Source: Paulinella micropora
Lineage: Eukaryota; Cercozoa; Imbricatea; Euglyphida
NCBI GenBank assembly: GCA_009731375.1
Contig: BJOX01000242.1
Location: 1 to 55,590 of the forward strand
Reading direction: 5' to 3'
Length of the DNA: 55,590 nucleotides
Shown: positions 1-11,638 of the stretch, piece after piece
Position numbering within the stretch: position 1 is the stretch's first letter
How the letters are laid out: the number at the start of each line of letters is the position of its first letter
Notes under the pieces: model-generated
Databases searched by the model: none
Told to the model about the DNA's origin: nothing
What the model saw: only the letters and a program-made list of their open reading frames with translations
Program-made: the position numbers and the translations under genes

Positions 1-22
1 CCCCCCCCCCCCCCCCCCCCCG
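1..22. repeat. Poly-C run at scaffold edge
   Basis: The window opens with an uninterrupted C run. Similar G or C runs sit beside the assembly gaps at 1183 and 53062, so this is more likely a read or assembly edge than a biological feature. Confidence 0.6.
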
Positions 23-100
23 CGGCTACGACAGAGTCGTTAATTTAATACCAGTCAGGGTCCGGCACGGTTGCTGTTCTAACCCTGAACCGGGCAATCC

Positions 101-785
101 ACATTTGTGGTTTAAAACCACATTTGTGGATATTGTGGATTATTAAAGGTTTTAAGCCACAAATGTGGCAATATTAGCAATACTTTGTTTGTAATAATTA
201 CTTCTTGTCATATTTAAGCGAACTATGAAAAAAAACCGCTCATCAATAATAACTTCAAAGGTCATTTTAATCAACCATTAAGTGGGTGCATCCTGGCTCG
301 CGCTGGCGCGGCCTCAGCGACGATTTTATTTTTTGATAACATAACTAAGTCACTTCCAGATAAGATTTTACCCGCTCCGTACCTTGACGTATCGATAGAG
401 CATGTCTTGAAATATTAATATCCAACTTATTTCAGTATTATTAATACTACCTTGAGAAATGATGATTTTATTCAGTTTGAAAAACACTGCGACATTTGTG
501 GAAATGACTAGGATCCTCGCGTTTAACTGGCACCTATTCAGAGTCAACCTTTTGATATTAATATATAACTGTGTGACATGACTAAGTCACTTCCCGATAA
601 CTTGAGATTTTACCTCCGTACCTTGACGTATCGATATTAATAGACTTCACTGAGCATGTCTTGAAATATTAATATCAAGCTTATTTCAGTATTATACTAC
701 GTTGAGAAATGATGATCATGTTTTATTCAGTTTGAAAAACACTGCCACATTTGTGGCAATGATCCACAAATGTGGCGCTCGCCCG
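101..785. repeat. Diverged direct repeat with 12-bp palindromes
   Basis: Two diverged copies of a roughly 170-bp AT-rich unit lie at about 344-515 and 572-765; both carry CCGTACCTTGACGTATCGAT, GAGCATGTCTTGAAATATTA and TTTGAAAAACACTG. The palindrome CCACATTTGTGG, or its partner CCACAAATGTGG, occurs at about 101, 119, 163, 750 and 768, with a mismatched copy near 493. No coding potential was seen. This may be the subterminal part of a mobile element or a protein-binding array. Confidence 0.6.
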
Positions 786-1152
786 GTTAAGGGCTAAAGT
801 TATTACCTACCCTGGTTCTCAATACAAGTTTAACTTAATAATATTATTACACTGATGCTACCGTTGAATTGCACTAGTTTGAATTCTGATTGTCAATGTG
901 AATTTGATTGTTGACTTTGACACTTGAATATCCTAGGCTGTATTAGTAATACTTCCTGGCTCCTGCAACAAATTTTCATAGCATGATTACTTTCCAGAGC
1001 ATTTTCCACCTGACAGTGATCAACCTCAAAATTTGTTTTAATATCTTTGCTTTTCACTGAAATTTTTTAACTACCTCATTCTTTGACGTCATTTTATCAA
1101 GATCTCCTGGAACTCTGTTGTTTGTTCTTTCTTTTCTTTCGGACGGACGGAC

Positions 1153-1325
1153 CGGAGGGGGGGGGGGGGGGGGGGGGGCAAGNNNNNNNNNNNNNNNNNN
1201 NNNNNNNNNNNNNNNNNNNNNNNNNNNNNNNNNNNNNNNNNNNNNNNNNNNNNNNNNNNNNNNNNNNNNNNNNNNNNNNNNNNNNNNGGGGGGGGGGGGG
1301 GGGCCGGGGGGGGGGGGGGGGGGGG
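1153..1325. other. Assembly gap with G-run edges
   Basis: 105 unknown bases (1183-1287) lie between long G homopolymers. Reading frames that cross it are artefacts. The unique sequence at 786-1150 and 1326-1790 shows no recognisable gene. Confidence 0.9.
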
Positions 1326-1792
1326 TGCTACAGCCGACTAACCGACTTACCTGACTTACCTGCATGCTGCGTCTCGTCTTGTGCCACTGGTAGTCGTGGT
1401 CTCCGACGTCAGCCATAGCCTAAATTGAGTAGCGCGAGGGACAGGGCGCGAACCATACGATGGAAGGAGTAGCTGTAGCGGGGTATTTGCAAAGCCTAGC
1501 ACAGTTGACAAACAAAATTAAGAACAATACACTGTGGCAGAACATGTTTTTTTCTTCAGATACTTGCAGTCCGCAGCGGCGTGAGTGTGCGCGCCAGAGG
1601 GAGGCACTAGCTCTGACGGAAGATAGCACAAGCAGGAGGCAGGCACCATCGGCCGGCTGCTTGTCTGGCATGATCGGACTCGTAGGCGCTACCGGCGGGC
1701 TATCCAGGCATGTGGCACGAGGTAAGGAGCAGCACAGCTGGATGTGCACAAGGTAGGATAGCAGCAGAGCACAGCTGGACGCTCCTGCAGCC

Positions 1793-1800
1793 CACACACA

Positions 1801-1855
<55 letters not shown>

Positions 1856-1985
1856 GCGCGCGCGGCGCGCCTACACACATGCACACATACACAGACACAC
1901 ACATGCATACACACATACACGCACACCCTCGCAGACACACACACACACACAGACACACCCACACAATACATACATACATATGTAT
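1793..1985. repeat. (CA)n microsatellite
   Basis: CA dinucleotide repeat, broken at about 1852-1872 by a CG-rich patch and ending in ATAC units. It is non-coding; the Cys/Val-rich and Thr/His-rich translations in this region are repeat shadows. Confidence 0.95.
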
Positions 1986-2345
1986 ACATTCCTGGTCTGG
2001 CTCTGGTTTCCGGCAAGGCCGGCCCAACGCATCGGCCAAAGCCCTCGAGTCCCCGTCCTGCGCCTGTTCAGAGGCCAGTGCAGGTGCTCGCGCGAGGCAC
2101 GCGCGTGCGCTTTACAGCTGTTCCTGCTGCCCTGCGAACGGCAGGCGACCGGGCAAGGTCCGCAAGCTCCCTTCGCCAGGTTCCCGATGTTGCGCTGCTT
2201 CCTGTTGGTCCGGGCCTGCGCCCTGGTCGTCGTCTCAAATCTGATTCTAGTCAACCACAGAGCAAGCAACAGTCTTTATAACAAAAAAACTGAATATACA
2301 AAGGAATTATATATATAATTAAGTATATACAGAATACAAAAATAT

Positions 2346-2671
2346 ATGTCTTGTATGTATGTCTTGCATGCATGTATTGTATGTATGTATGTATGTATGT
2401 ATTGTGTTTGTGTGTGTGTTTGTGTTTGTGTCTGTGTGTTTGTGTTTATGAGTGTGTGTGTGTGTGTGCGTGTGTGTGTGTGTGTGTGTGTATTTATTAT
2501 TTTTTTTAATATGTGTGTATGTGTATTCTGCATGTATATATGTATGGTGTGTGTGTGTCTGTATTTGTTGGTGTTTGTGTGTGAGTGTGTGTGTGTGTGT
2601 GTGTGGGCTTAAGTGTGTGTGTATGTGTGTGTGTTGGTGTTTGTGTTTGTGTGTGTGTGTGTGTGGGTGCG

Positions 2672-2721
<50 letters not shown>

Positions 2722-2965
2722 GTGTTTGTGTAAGTGTGTGCACGTATCTATTTAACATATGTACGTATGTATTATGTGGGTATGTATGTCTTCTGGTATG
2801 TATGTGTCGGTGTCTGTAGGCGTGAGTGTGTGCGTGTGTGTGTTGGTGTGTTTGTGTTTGTCTTCGTGTTTTTCTTTGTTGTATGTGTAGTGTCTTTGTA
2901 TGTGAGTGTGTATGTATGCATTATTTGTGTTGGTGTGTTTGTGTGTTTGTGTATGTGTATGTCCG
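2346..2965. repeat. (GT)n / (GTAT)n microsatellite
   Basis: About 620 bp of TG-rich simple sequence with GTAT and TGTTTG variants. It is the opposite strand bias of the CA tracts at 1793 and 3520. The flanks at 1986-2345 and 2966-3519 contain no gene that can be supported. Confidence 0.95.
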
Positions 2966-3519
2966 TGACCGAAAGCACGGATCCAAACGAGTGATGGTTG
3001 GGCTTTGCTGGGATCCCTGGTAGGCACTAATCTACCTAGACGAAGCTTACCAAGCAACAATAACTACATGGGGCGCTAACAAGCCAATGTAAATTTTAAA
3101 AAAGTTTTTAAAAAAAAACTTCTTGCTTCTGATTTCTTTTTCCACACTGCGACTTCTTTTACTTAGAACAACCTTGATCATTCTAGGCAAGATAAATGAA
3201 ACTTAATACGAAATCAGAAGCAAGCACGATTGGAGAGAATGCCATCTAGGATGAAAAAACAGCTAAAAACGTATCTCCTCACGAATACATACAAGTAATA
3301 TATGCTCATATTTACACCATATTCAACATAGTAATAGGTCCGATCTTATACATTTGTCTACAGATACATATTCTGATTTCTCATTACAAATTTAAGCTCG
3401 CTTCTGATTTCTCTTTCAAACATACATATTTCTCTTTGTAATAGTACAATGCGTCATTAAAACTCCGTACTTACATAGGGTTGAAACATATACACACAGA
3501 CTGAGTACTAGACTGACAC

Positions 3520-3860
3520 ACATACTAGTACATACTTACACATACACACACAAATACACGCACACACACAAATATCAACGCACCAACACCTACACCCATC
3601 CACCCACCCAGACACACACACACACACACTCATACACTCACACACACAGACACAGACACAGACACAGAAACACACATAATACACACATAATGCACATAAC
3701 ACACACAATATAAGTACTAATATAAATAATGCATGCACAATACATACATACATATAAATATATAGACACTCACAATACACATTGATATGTACATGTAAAA
3801 TACAGAGACACACACACACACACAAACACAAACACTAACACACCATCACAGACACCCACC
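3520..3860. repeat. (CA)n microsatellite
   Basis: Imperfect CA, CAGA and CATA repeats. The following 3861-4335 is unique sequence with no supported gene; a tRNA-like GGTTCGAAAT at about 3974 lacks a cloverleaf partner. Confidence 0.9.
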
Positions 3861-4337
3861 CACCGACCTCCTTTTTGTTTCTTTCTTTTGCCTCCCCAAA
3901 ATTCCACCGGGGGAAATCACGGGGGGAGGAAAATTCTTTTCAGTCTCTAATTACTTTTAACCCTGGTAGACTCATGGTTCGAAATAAGCCAAAACACTCT
4001 GTCCGGCTATTGCCTTATTTCGTGCTTAACGCATATTTGTCGTCAATAAAGGTGGGTTGTAGCCGAGAGCCTTAAGCAGCTTGATGCCGACTTCAAAGCT
4101 TCAAACCAGTCTGGGGGTTATCTGGGGCTATGGGGTATCTTTACATGGAGCATTAGTGAGTCCAACACCCGTTCCACATGCATGACTCATTATATAGCCT
4201 TTGAACTTCAAATTAATCACTGCAAAAGTAATAGTGAGCAGAATATGCTAAAACAAAAGTATGCCTTGATATCAGGCTGAAATCAGGCTGAATGTACTTC
4301 ATAATAGTGACTCGCCTGAAAGAATAAAGTCGAGCAG

Positions 4338-4341
4338 AGAA

Positions 4342-4398
<57 letters not shown>
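4338..4398. repeat. (GA)n microsatellite
   Basis: GA repeat directly abutting the reverse transcriptase fragment. It runs in phase into the conserved RT residues LLPIIAKVF, so the RT is cut by, or grew, a microsatellite at its 5' side. Confidence 0.95.
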
Positions 4399-4748
4399 TC
4401 ACTACTACCCATAATAGCTAAAGTGTTTGACACAATAATAAATAAACAAATAATGGACCACCTAACAAAACACAACATAATATCACATACACAATACGCA
4501 TTCCGACCTAACTCAAGCACAACCATGACAGTCCAAACCATAATAAACCAAATACAAAAACATAAAGATAAAGAAGAGCTAGTACTAGCTCTTTACGTAG
4601 ACCTCTCGAAAGCATACGACACAGTAGAACATTCAAAGTTACTCGACAAACTTCGACGAAATTTTAATTTCAACGAAGGCACAGTCCAGTTCTTTGAATC
4701 CTACTTCTCAAATCGCATTCAAGAAGTCCACACACAATATGCCAAGTC
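4397..4748 (+). pseudogene. LINE-type reverse transcriptase fragment
   Basis: The translation shows the first half of a non-LTR retrotransposon reverse transcriptase. It begins with LLPIIAKVFDTIINKQI, the block that normally follows YRPIS. Next come the TQYAFRPNSST block and the catalytic motif A, LYVDLSKAYDTVEH, which holds the first metal-binding Asp of the palm. About 117 residues remain. The 5' side is lost in a GA microsatellite and the 3' side in a 758-base gap, so the YxDD motif C cannot be seen. The motif spacing fits the CR1/Jockey-like LINE group, but the clade is inferred. LINEs copy their own RNA into target DNA; this copy is at least 5'-truncated. A group II intron or retron RT is less likely because of the DLSKAYDTV signature. 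Confidence 0.85.
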
Positions 4749-5506
4749 NNNNNNNNNNNNNNNNNNNNNNNNNNNNNNNNNNNNNNNNNNNNNNNNNNNN
4801 NNNNNNNNNNNNNNNNNNNNNNNNNNNNNNNNNNNNNNNNNNNNNNNNNNNNNNNNNNNNNNNNNNNNNNNNNNNNNNNNNNNNNNNNNNNNNNNNNNNN
4901 NNNNNNNNNNNNNNNNNNNNNNNNNNNNNNNNNNNNNNNNNNNNNNNNNNNNNNNNNNNNNNNNNNNNNNNNNNNNNNNNNNNNNNNNNNNNNNNNNNNN
5001 NNNNNNNNNNNNNNNNNNNNNNNNNNNNNNNNNNNNNNNNNNNNNNNNNNNNNNNNNNNNNNNNNNNNNNNNNNNNNNNNNNNNNNNNNNNNNNNNNNNN
5101 NNNNNNNNNNNNNNNNNNNNNNNNNNNNNNNNNNNNNNNNNNNNNNNNNNNNNNNNNNNNNNNNNNNNNNNNNNNNNNNNNNNNNNNNNNNNNNNNNNNN
5201 NNNNNNNNNNNNNNNNNNNNNNNNNNNNNNNNNNNNNNNNNNNNNNNNNNNNNNNNNNNNNNNNNNNNNNNNNNNNNNNNNNNNNNNNNNNNNNNNNNNN
5301 NNNNNNNNNNNNNNNNNNNNNNNNNNNNNNNNNNNNNNNNNNNNNNNNNNNNNNNNNNNNNNNNNNNNNNNNNNNNNNNNNNNNNNNNNNNNNNNNNNNN
5401 NNNNNNNNNNNNNNNNNNNNNNNNNNNNNNNNNNNNNNNNNNNNNNNNNNNNNNNNNNNNNNNNNNNNNNNNNNNNNNNNNNNNNNNNNNNNNNNNNNNN
5501 NNNNNN
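4749..5506. other. Assembly gap
   Basis: 758 unknown bases between the reverse transcriptase fragment and the fold-back element. The rest of the LINE may lie here. Confidence 0.98.
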
Positions 5507-5710
5507 ATTAAGGAAGATATCGATATTAAATTAGTATTCAGCTGCTCAGTATTAATATTATATTATAGTTATTAAAATTAATATTTCTGTTTAGATATAT
5601 TGTGCGGTGATATTAATATTATGTTGTTATGTTATGTATATATGTTATTGTAAAGGTGTAGTCGTTTATGTGCGGCGGCCCCCCCTCTCTTTTCTTTTCC
5701 ATCTAGAAGA

Positions 5711-5763
<53 letters not shown>

Positions 5764-5874
5764 GAACACCAAGCTTGCTCCTTTGTCTACTACCTGAAGG
5801 AGAACTCTCCGGATCAATCGACGTATATGGTCAACCACGCCCACTCTCAACTCCCCCCTCTCTCTCTCTTTCTC

Positions 5875-5911
<37 letters not shown>

Positions 5912-6118
5912 ACTTCTTCTAGATGGAAAAGAAAAGAGAGGGGGGGCCGCCGCACATAAACGACTACACCTTTACAATAACATATATACATAACATAACA
6001 ACATAATATTAATATCACCGCACAATATATCTAAACAGAAATATTAATTTTAATAACTATAATATAATATTAATACTGAGCAGCTGAATACTAATTTACT
6101 ATCGATATCTTCCTTAAT
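5507..6118. mobile_element. Fold-back element with ~250-bp inverted arms
   Basis: The left arm (5507 to about 5759) and the right arm (about 5866-6118) are near-perfect reverse complements; the outermost 40 bases differ at one position. Each arm ends inward in a GA or CT run and carries a block reading GTGCGGCGGCCCCCCCTCTC or its complement. The non-palindromic centre (about 5762-5865) encodes nothing. This is the structure of a fold-back transposon or MITE. Because the left arm starts exactly at the gap, a false palindrome made by assembly or amplification is a real alternative. No target duplication can be scored at the left end. Confidence 0.6.
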
Positions 6119-6239
6119 ACGCTCAACTAGTACTGAATAACTAGGTTTCCACCTTAGATAAAGGTATAACTTACTAGCTATACTTTTCACGTGGACGTTC
6201 CCTGAGTCCAATTGTAAAATTGTTCTCTCAATAAAAATG

Positions 6240-6360
6240 AAGAAGAAGAAGAAGAGAGAGAGAGAAAGACTCAGTGAGTGTGAGAGAGATAGATAAAGAT
6301 ATTATATACATATATAATTAAGATATAGATAGATAAATAGATAGATATAGAGAGAGTCTC
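6240..6360. repeat. GAA/GA/GATA simple repeats
   Basis: A short patchwork of AAG, GA and GATA repeats. 6361-6855 is unique AT-rich sequence with a TACA run near 6468; no gene is supported. Confidence 0.85.
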
Positions 6361-6855
6361 TGAGACAAGGAGCTGTCGACTTCTGGCGACTTTTCCAGCG
6401 GTTGCGGGTGGGTGGGCTCCAAACAGTGCTGCTGACTATGATTTATTAGAAGCGAACAAACAAACACATACATACATACATACATAAAAAATAGTTAAAT
6501 ATATGTACAGATAATATTATATATATCTTTAATCGATTTCTTCTATTTATATTTGCTTTTTTTACTACAAAGCTCTTGAAGCTTAAGATGCTTTCCAACG
6601 CGCGAGCCGTCAAACGACTTTGCAAGCTGCGTGGGTTGACAACAAAGCCAACACAGTGCTGTAACTCTCCGCCTGACTAGTGATGTTCGCTATATAGGGT
6701 TGAAATGTGTCCGCAAGCGCAGCATATAGTCTTAAACTCTTAGACAATTTTGTCTGTCTATATGTATATTTGGTATGCATGTCCTGCATTAATGCATGCT
6801 AGGTATATATTTGTCTGTATGAGAGGATCTGCAGTTCATGTACATATGGCATGTA

Positions 6856-7708
6856 CGTATTTTCTTCTTCTTCTCCTCCTCCTCCTCCTTCTTCTTCTTC
6901 CTGTTTCTGTTCCTCTTCTTCTTCCTATTATTATTCTTCCTCTTATTCCTCTTCTTATTCCTCCTGAAATTCCTGCTCCTGTGTTTATTTTCTTCTTCTT
7001 CTTCTTTCTTCTCCTCCTTTTCCTCTTCTTCTTCCTCCTCATCCTCCTCCGGATCCTTCTCTTCTTCTTCTCATTACTCTTCTTGTTCTTCTTGTTCTTC
7101 TTCCTCCTCCTCTTCTTCTTCCTCTTTCTTCTTCATCTTCTTTTTCTTCCTCCTTCTTTCTTCTTCTCATTACTCTTCTTGTTCTTCTTCTTCTTTTTCT
7201 TCTTCTTCTCTTTCTTCTTCTTCTTCTTCTTCTTCTTCTTCTTCTTCTTCTTCTTCTTCTTTCTTCTTCTTCTTTCTTCTTCTTTCTTGCTTCTTCTTCT
7301 TCTTCTTCCTCTTCTTGCTCTTCTTCGTCCTCCTCTTTCTCATTGTTCTTCTTCTTCTTTCTCCTCCTCCTTCTTCTTTCTCCTCCTCCTCCTTCTTCTT
7401 CTTTCTCCTCCTCCTCTTCTTCTTCATCTTCTTCATCATCTTCATCATCTTCATCTTCTTCTTAATTATCATCATCTTCTTCTTCTTCGTCCTCCTCTTC
7501 TTCCTCTTCTTCCTCTTCTTCGTCCTCCTTGTTCTTCTTGTTCTTCTTGTTCTTCTTTCTCCTCCTCCTCCTCCTCCTCTTCTTCTTCTTCTTCTTCTTC
7601 TTTCTCCTCCTCCTCTCCTTCTTCTTTAATTTTGTTCTTGTTTTTGTTCTTCTACTTCTTTTTTCTTCTCATCCTGGTCCTCTTCTTCCTCTTTCTCCTC
7701 GTTCCTTA
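6856..7708. repeat. Long (TTC)n polypyrimidine tract
   Basis: About 850 bp of almost pure pyrimidine on the plus strand, made of TTC, TCC and TTTC units. Such mirror-repeat tracts can form triplex (H-) DNA. The Ser/Phe/Leu-rich and Lys/Glu/Arg-rich readings are shadows. The 7709-8127 flank has no gene. Confidence 0.95.
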
Positions 7709-7999
7709 GAGCAATAGTAATTAGCAAGACTTCAAGCTCTCCGTCCTCAGTCGTTTCTGGTCGTTTTTATTTGCCCAGTAGCTTATTTCAAAGATCCTGA
7801 TAATAGCTTATAATGAGCCACTAGGTACACAGGGTTTGGACAGAAGAATAGGCTGAGCTCGAAGCGTTCGCGATCGAAAGTCATCGATTATAGAATTTAC
7901 CAGCAAGGACTTCTCATGTATGTAATGGTTGCAGTTCTGATGCGACCTGCTGGTACAGCTGGAGGTGGTCCCGTGCGCCGCCAAGATGTGCGAGCACAG

Positions 8000-8049
8000 C
8001 ACGAGTCGAGAAAGCAAGNNNNNNNNNNTTCACGAGTCGAGACAGCAAG
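8000..8049. other. 10-N gap flanked by the same 19-mer
   Basis: Ten Ns (8019-8028) lie between two near-identical 19-mers, CACGAGTCGAGAAAGCAAG and CACGAGTCGAGACAGCAAG. This looks like two contig ends that overlap but were not merged, so the gap is probably false. Confidence 0.75.
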
Positions 8050-8127
8050 GCGACCGCCAACATCGATATCTGGAATTAAGTTGCAAAAAATAATGAATAA
8101 ATAAATCAGGCAAGGGAAAACATGTCA

Positions 8128-8880
8128 TGGATGTATGTATGTATGCATGTATGTATGTATGTCCACCAATCCATCCATTCACGTACGCATCTATGCATCT
8201 ATCCATCCGTCCATCCGTCTATCTAACCCTAGATACGTACATACATACATGCATACATACATAAATACATACATACATACATACATATATACAATTTACG
8301 TGCGTACATACGTACAAACATACATACATACATACATGCATACATATATATACATGCATAGATACATTCATACATATACGTTTTACATGCATGCATGCAT
8401 ACGTACATACATACATACATACATACGTGGTATGACTGGGTGCATGGATGGATGAATGGATGAATCGATGGGTGGGAGGCTGTGTGGTTGACTCGCATTT
8501 TGCTTGCATACATACATACATGGACACATGCATACATATGTGCATACATACACACACAGATACATGCATACATGCATACACACAATACATGCATACAAAT
8601 AGACATACACGCACAATATAACATAATATAATTATAGCATAACATGTATAATTCGCAATCTCGGCTGCTCAGCTGCAGGTGGGTCAGAACCACCAAACGT
8701 GCATGAACATTGTATATTTGTTATATGTATGTATGTATGTATGTATAGATGTATAGATGGTATGTATGTATGTGTATGTATGTCATGTATGTGTATGTAT
8801 GTGTATGTATATGTGTATGTATTTATGTATGTATCTATGCATGCATGCATGTATGTATGTATGTATGTATGTGTGTGTGT
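8128..8880. repeat. (TACA/TGTA)n microsatellites
   Basis: Two tetranucleotide tracts, about 8128-8640 and 8719-8878, with TGCA and CCAT variants and a strand switch between them. The intervening 80 bp and 8881-9020 are unique but non-coding as far as can be seen. Confidence 0.95.
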
Positions 8881-9020
8881 CTGCTAAGGTGGGAACGGAA
8901 ACACCACCCGTGGCTGATGCAGACCAGGTACTAACTTACGTATGATTTTGTATATATGTTTACATCTATGCATGCAGCATTTGAATCCTGTACTTCGCGC
9001 TTCGCAACTGCAAGCTATCA

Positions 9021-9042
9021 CTACTACTGCCACTACTATTTT

Positions 9043-9082
<40 letters not shown>

Positions 9083-9122
9083 GCTATTGCTACTGCTACT
9101 ACTATAGCTACTATGTATACTG

Positions 9123-9204
<82 letters not shown>

Positions 9205-9214
9205 TACTACTATA

Positions 9215-9245
<31 letters not shown>

Positions 9246-9532
9246 CACTACTACTGCTACTGGTACTGCTACTACTACTGCTACTGGTACTGCTACTAGT
9301 ACTACTGCTGCTGCTACTACTACTGCTGCTGCTGCGCATGCTACTTTTACTATTGCTACTATTACTGCTTCTGCTTCTACTACTACTACTACCACCACTA
9401 CTACTACTACTACTACTTCTACTACTACTGCTATTACTACACTACTACTACACTACTAGTACTACACTACTACACTACTATCTACTGCTATCACTACTGC
9501 TGCTACTACTACTGCTGCTGCTGCTACTACTA

Positions 9533-9567
<35 letters not shown>

Positions 9568-9708
9568 ACTACTACTACTACTACTACTACTGCTACTACT
9601 ACTCCTACTGCTACTCCTACTGCTACTCCTACTGCTACTCCTGCTGATACTACTACTACTACGACTACTACTACTACTACTACTGCTACTGCTGCTGCTA
9701 CTGCTGTG
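9021..9708. repeat. (CTA)n microsatellite
   Basis: About 690 bp of CTA repeat with CTG and CCTACTG variants. Its mutation pattern, blocks of GCTGCTGCT in a CTA background, suggests repeated local slippage. Confidence 0.95.
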
Positions 9709-9782
9709 CATAGAAAGTGAGAAGAGAGTGAGTAAAAAATGAACAGAGAATGAGGAGAGAGAGAGAGAGATGAACAGAGAAT

Positions 9783-9831
<49 letters not shown>

Positions 9832-10216
9832 AAGAATTTGAAGTGAGTTACTAATATAAAGAGTGAACAGAGAGTGAGTATTAGAGAGAGTAGAGAGTGA
9901 AAGAGTAGAGAGTGAGTAAAAAATGAGCAGAGTGAAAGAGAGAGCGAGAGAGAGAGAAGTGAGGTACTAATATGAAGAGTGAGGAGAGAGAGAGTAGAGT
10001 GTGAGTAGAGAGATGAGAGAGGTACAGGAGAGATAAGAGAGAGATAAGAGAGAGAGAGAGAGAGTACTAATATAAAGAATGAGTAGAGAGTGAGAAGAGA
10101 GAGATTATAAAGGGATAAGGGAGAGATCAAGGAGAGAGAGAGAGAGGGAGAGAGAGAGTAGAGACTGAGTAGAGAGTGAGTAGAGAGAGATTTAAAAAGG
10201 GATAAGGGAGAGATCA

Positions 10217-10254
<38 letters not shown>

Positions 10255-10360
10255 AGCTCGAGTGAGTAGAAAGAGCACGCGGTGATTAGAGAATGAGTAG
10301 AGGGAAAGAATAGAGAGAACGAGAGAAAGAGAGATAGAGAGATAGAGAGAAAGAGAAGCA
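9709..10360. repeat. GA-rich minisatellite
   Basis: Imperfect longer units, such as GAGTGAGTA, AATGAGTAGAGAG and TACTAATATGAAGAGTGA, are interspersed with pure GA runs. This makes it a minisatellite that gave rise to, or absorbed, GA microsatellites. Confidence 0.85.
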
Positions 10361-10426
10361 CAAGGCATTTTTGCAAATGATTTAATTGCGATAAGAATAT
10401 CATGATCAGAAAATACTATCCACTGC

Positions 10427-10576
10427 ATTGCTACTACTACTACCACTACTCACTACTCACAACTCACAACTCACTACCTGCTACTCGCTACTCGCTAATT
10501 GCTACTTGCTACTTGCTACTTACTACTTGCTACTTACTACTTACTACGTACTACTTACTACTTACTACTTACTACT

Positions 10577-10616
<40 letters not shown>

Positions 10617-10657
10617 GCTACTACTACTACTACTACTACCACTACTATCACTACTAT

Positions 10658-10708
<51 letters not shown>

Positions 10709-10709
10709 G
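10427..10709. repeat. CTACTTA / (CTA)n repeat
   Basis: A heptamer-like phase (CTACTTA, CTACTTG, CTACTCA) passes into pure CTA repeat. 10710-11638 is unique sequence of mixed composition with only weak, unsupported reading frames; I see no recognisable gene there. Confidence 0.9.
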
Positions 10710-11638
10710 CACGGCCGTGGCTCACCGTGGCCCAAAAATTTTAGAAAAATTTCCTTTTTTTAATCAGGAAGGCTGGCGTGGGCCTGCGTGGCTCATCTTA
10801 TAAAAGCTAGAACTCAGCTTGTTTTGAGGGGGGGGCAGTGGGACTGAGTGGTTTTTACGAATTTAACATTTTCAATTAAGGGTGCGCTGGGGTTTGTGGC
10901 AGTCCGTAAAAAAACGTCAAGCTGTCAGTGGCACCAAAGAAAACCAATAGGTCTGATTTCTGTGAACAGGTTTGACAACAAAAAAGGAACACACACAAAA
11001 AACACAAGGAAAGTGACACAGACACATATGCAATCAAGCATTGATCAAAACTGTTTTGTTATGTGTTATGGTTGAGGCAGTATGTGCTTCAACAGAACCA
11101 CACCACCAACGAACAAGTTTGTCATTCTGCGAATTTCAAAAACAGTAACTTCGGCGCGTTCTACACCACCCAGAATTCTGGGTTCTGGGTTTGACACAGA
11201 TTTCTCTGCCCGTTCTATACCGATTTCTGGGTTCTGGCCCGGATGAGCGAACAGTGCAGAGGGAAGGGGAAGGAAGGTGAGGAAGGTGAAGGTTTTGGGG
11301 GCGTTGCGCTTCATTGCTTGCTGGAATATTGTTGTAGGCGAGGGGAGGAGACAATGGATTGCGGTTCTGCGCACTTCTTTTGCTCTGTCTGGGCAAGAAG
11401 CAGGCGTGATGTTGGGGTAGCTGTATGTTTCGATGTGTATTCGTTGTGTTTTCCCCGTTTTGCTGGCATGCCGCTTCCCCAAGGGTCCTACTTTGCTATT
11501 GTTGGTGAGATAGATGTCTGCCAGTTGATTGAGCTCGCAATTTCTGCATTAACGCGTTGGGATGGGTGCTTGTTGCAGTGCAAGCATTTATGTAGATTAC
11601 CTATGCATGCATGTATGTTTGGTATATACGTACATACC

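Noticed and set aside
2276-3831. Cys/Val- and Thr/His-rich frames that mimic Cys-rich secreted proteins
   Set aside because: They arise from (GT)n and (CA)n tracts; the Cys periodicity is that of the repeat.
3970-4000. tRNA-like T-loop GGTTCGAAAT
   Set aside because: No matching acceptor, D or anticodon arms can be folded at the correct distances.
4423-5511. Open frame through the 758-base gap
   Set aside because: Unknown bases cannot support coding sequence; only 4397-4748 is annotated as reverse transcriptase.
6750-7709. Long Leu/Ser/Phe-rich and Lys/Glu-rich open frames
   Set aside because: They are translations of a (TTC)n tract open in several frames on both strands; no protein-like complexity.
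8128-8640. Regularly spaced repeats considered as a CRISPR-like array
   Set aside because: Units are 4-bp TACA/CATA runs with no unique spacers.
8942-9742. Thr-, Leu- or Val-rich frames of up to 266 codons
   Set aside because: They come from (CTA)n repeats and have no start context or domain.
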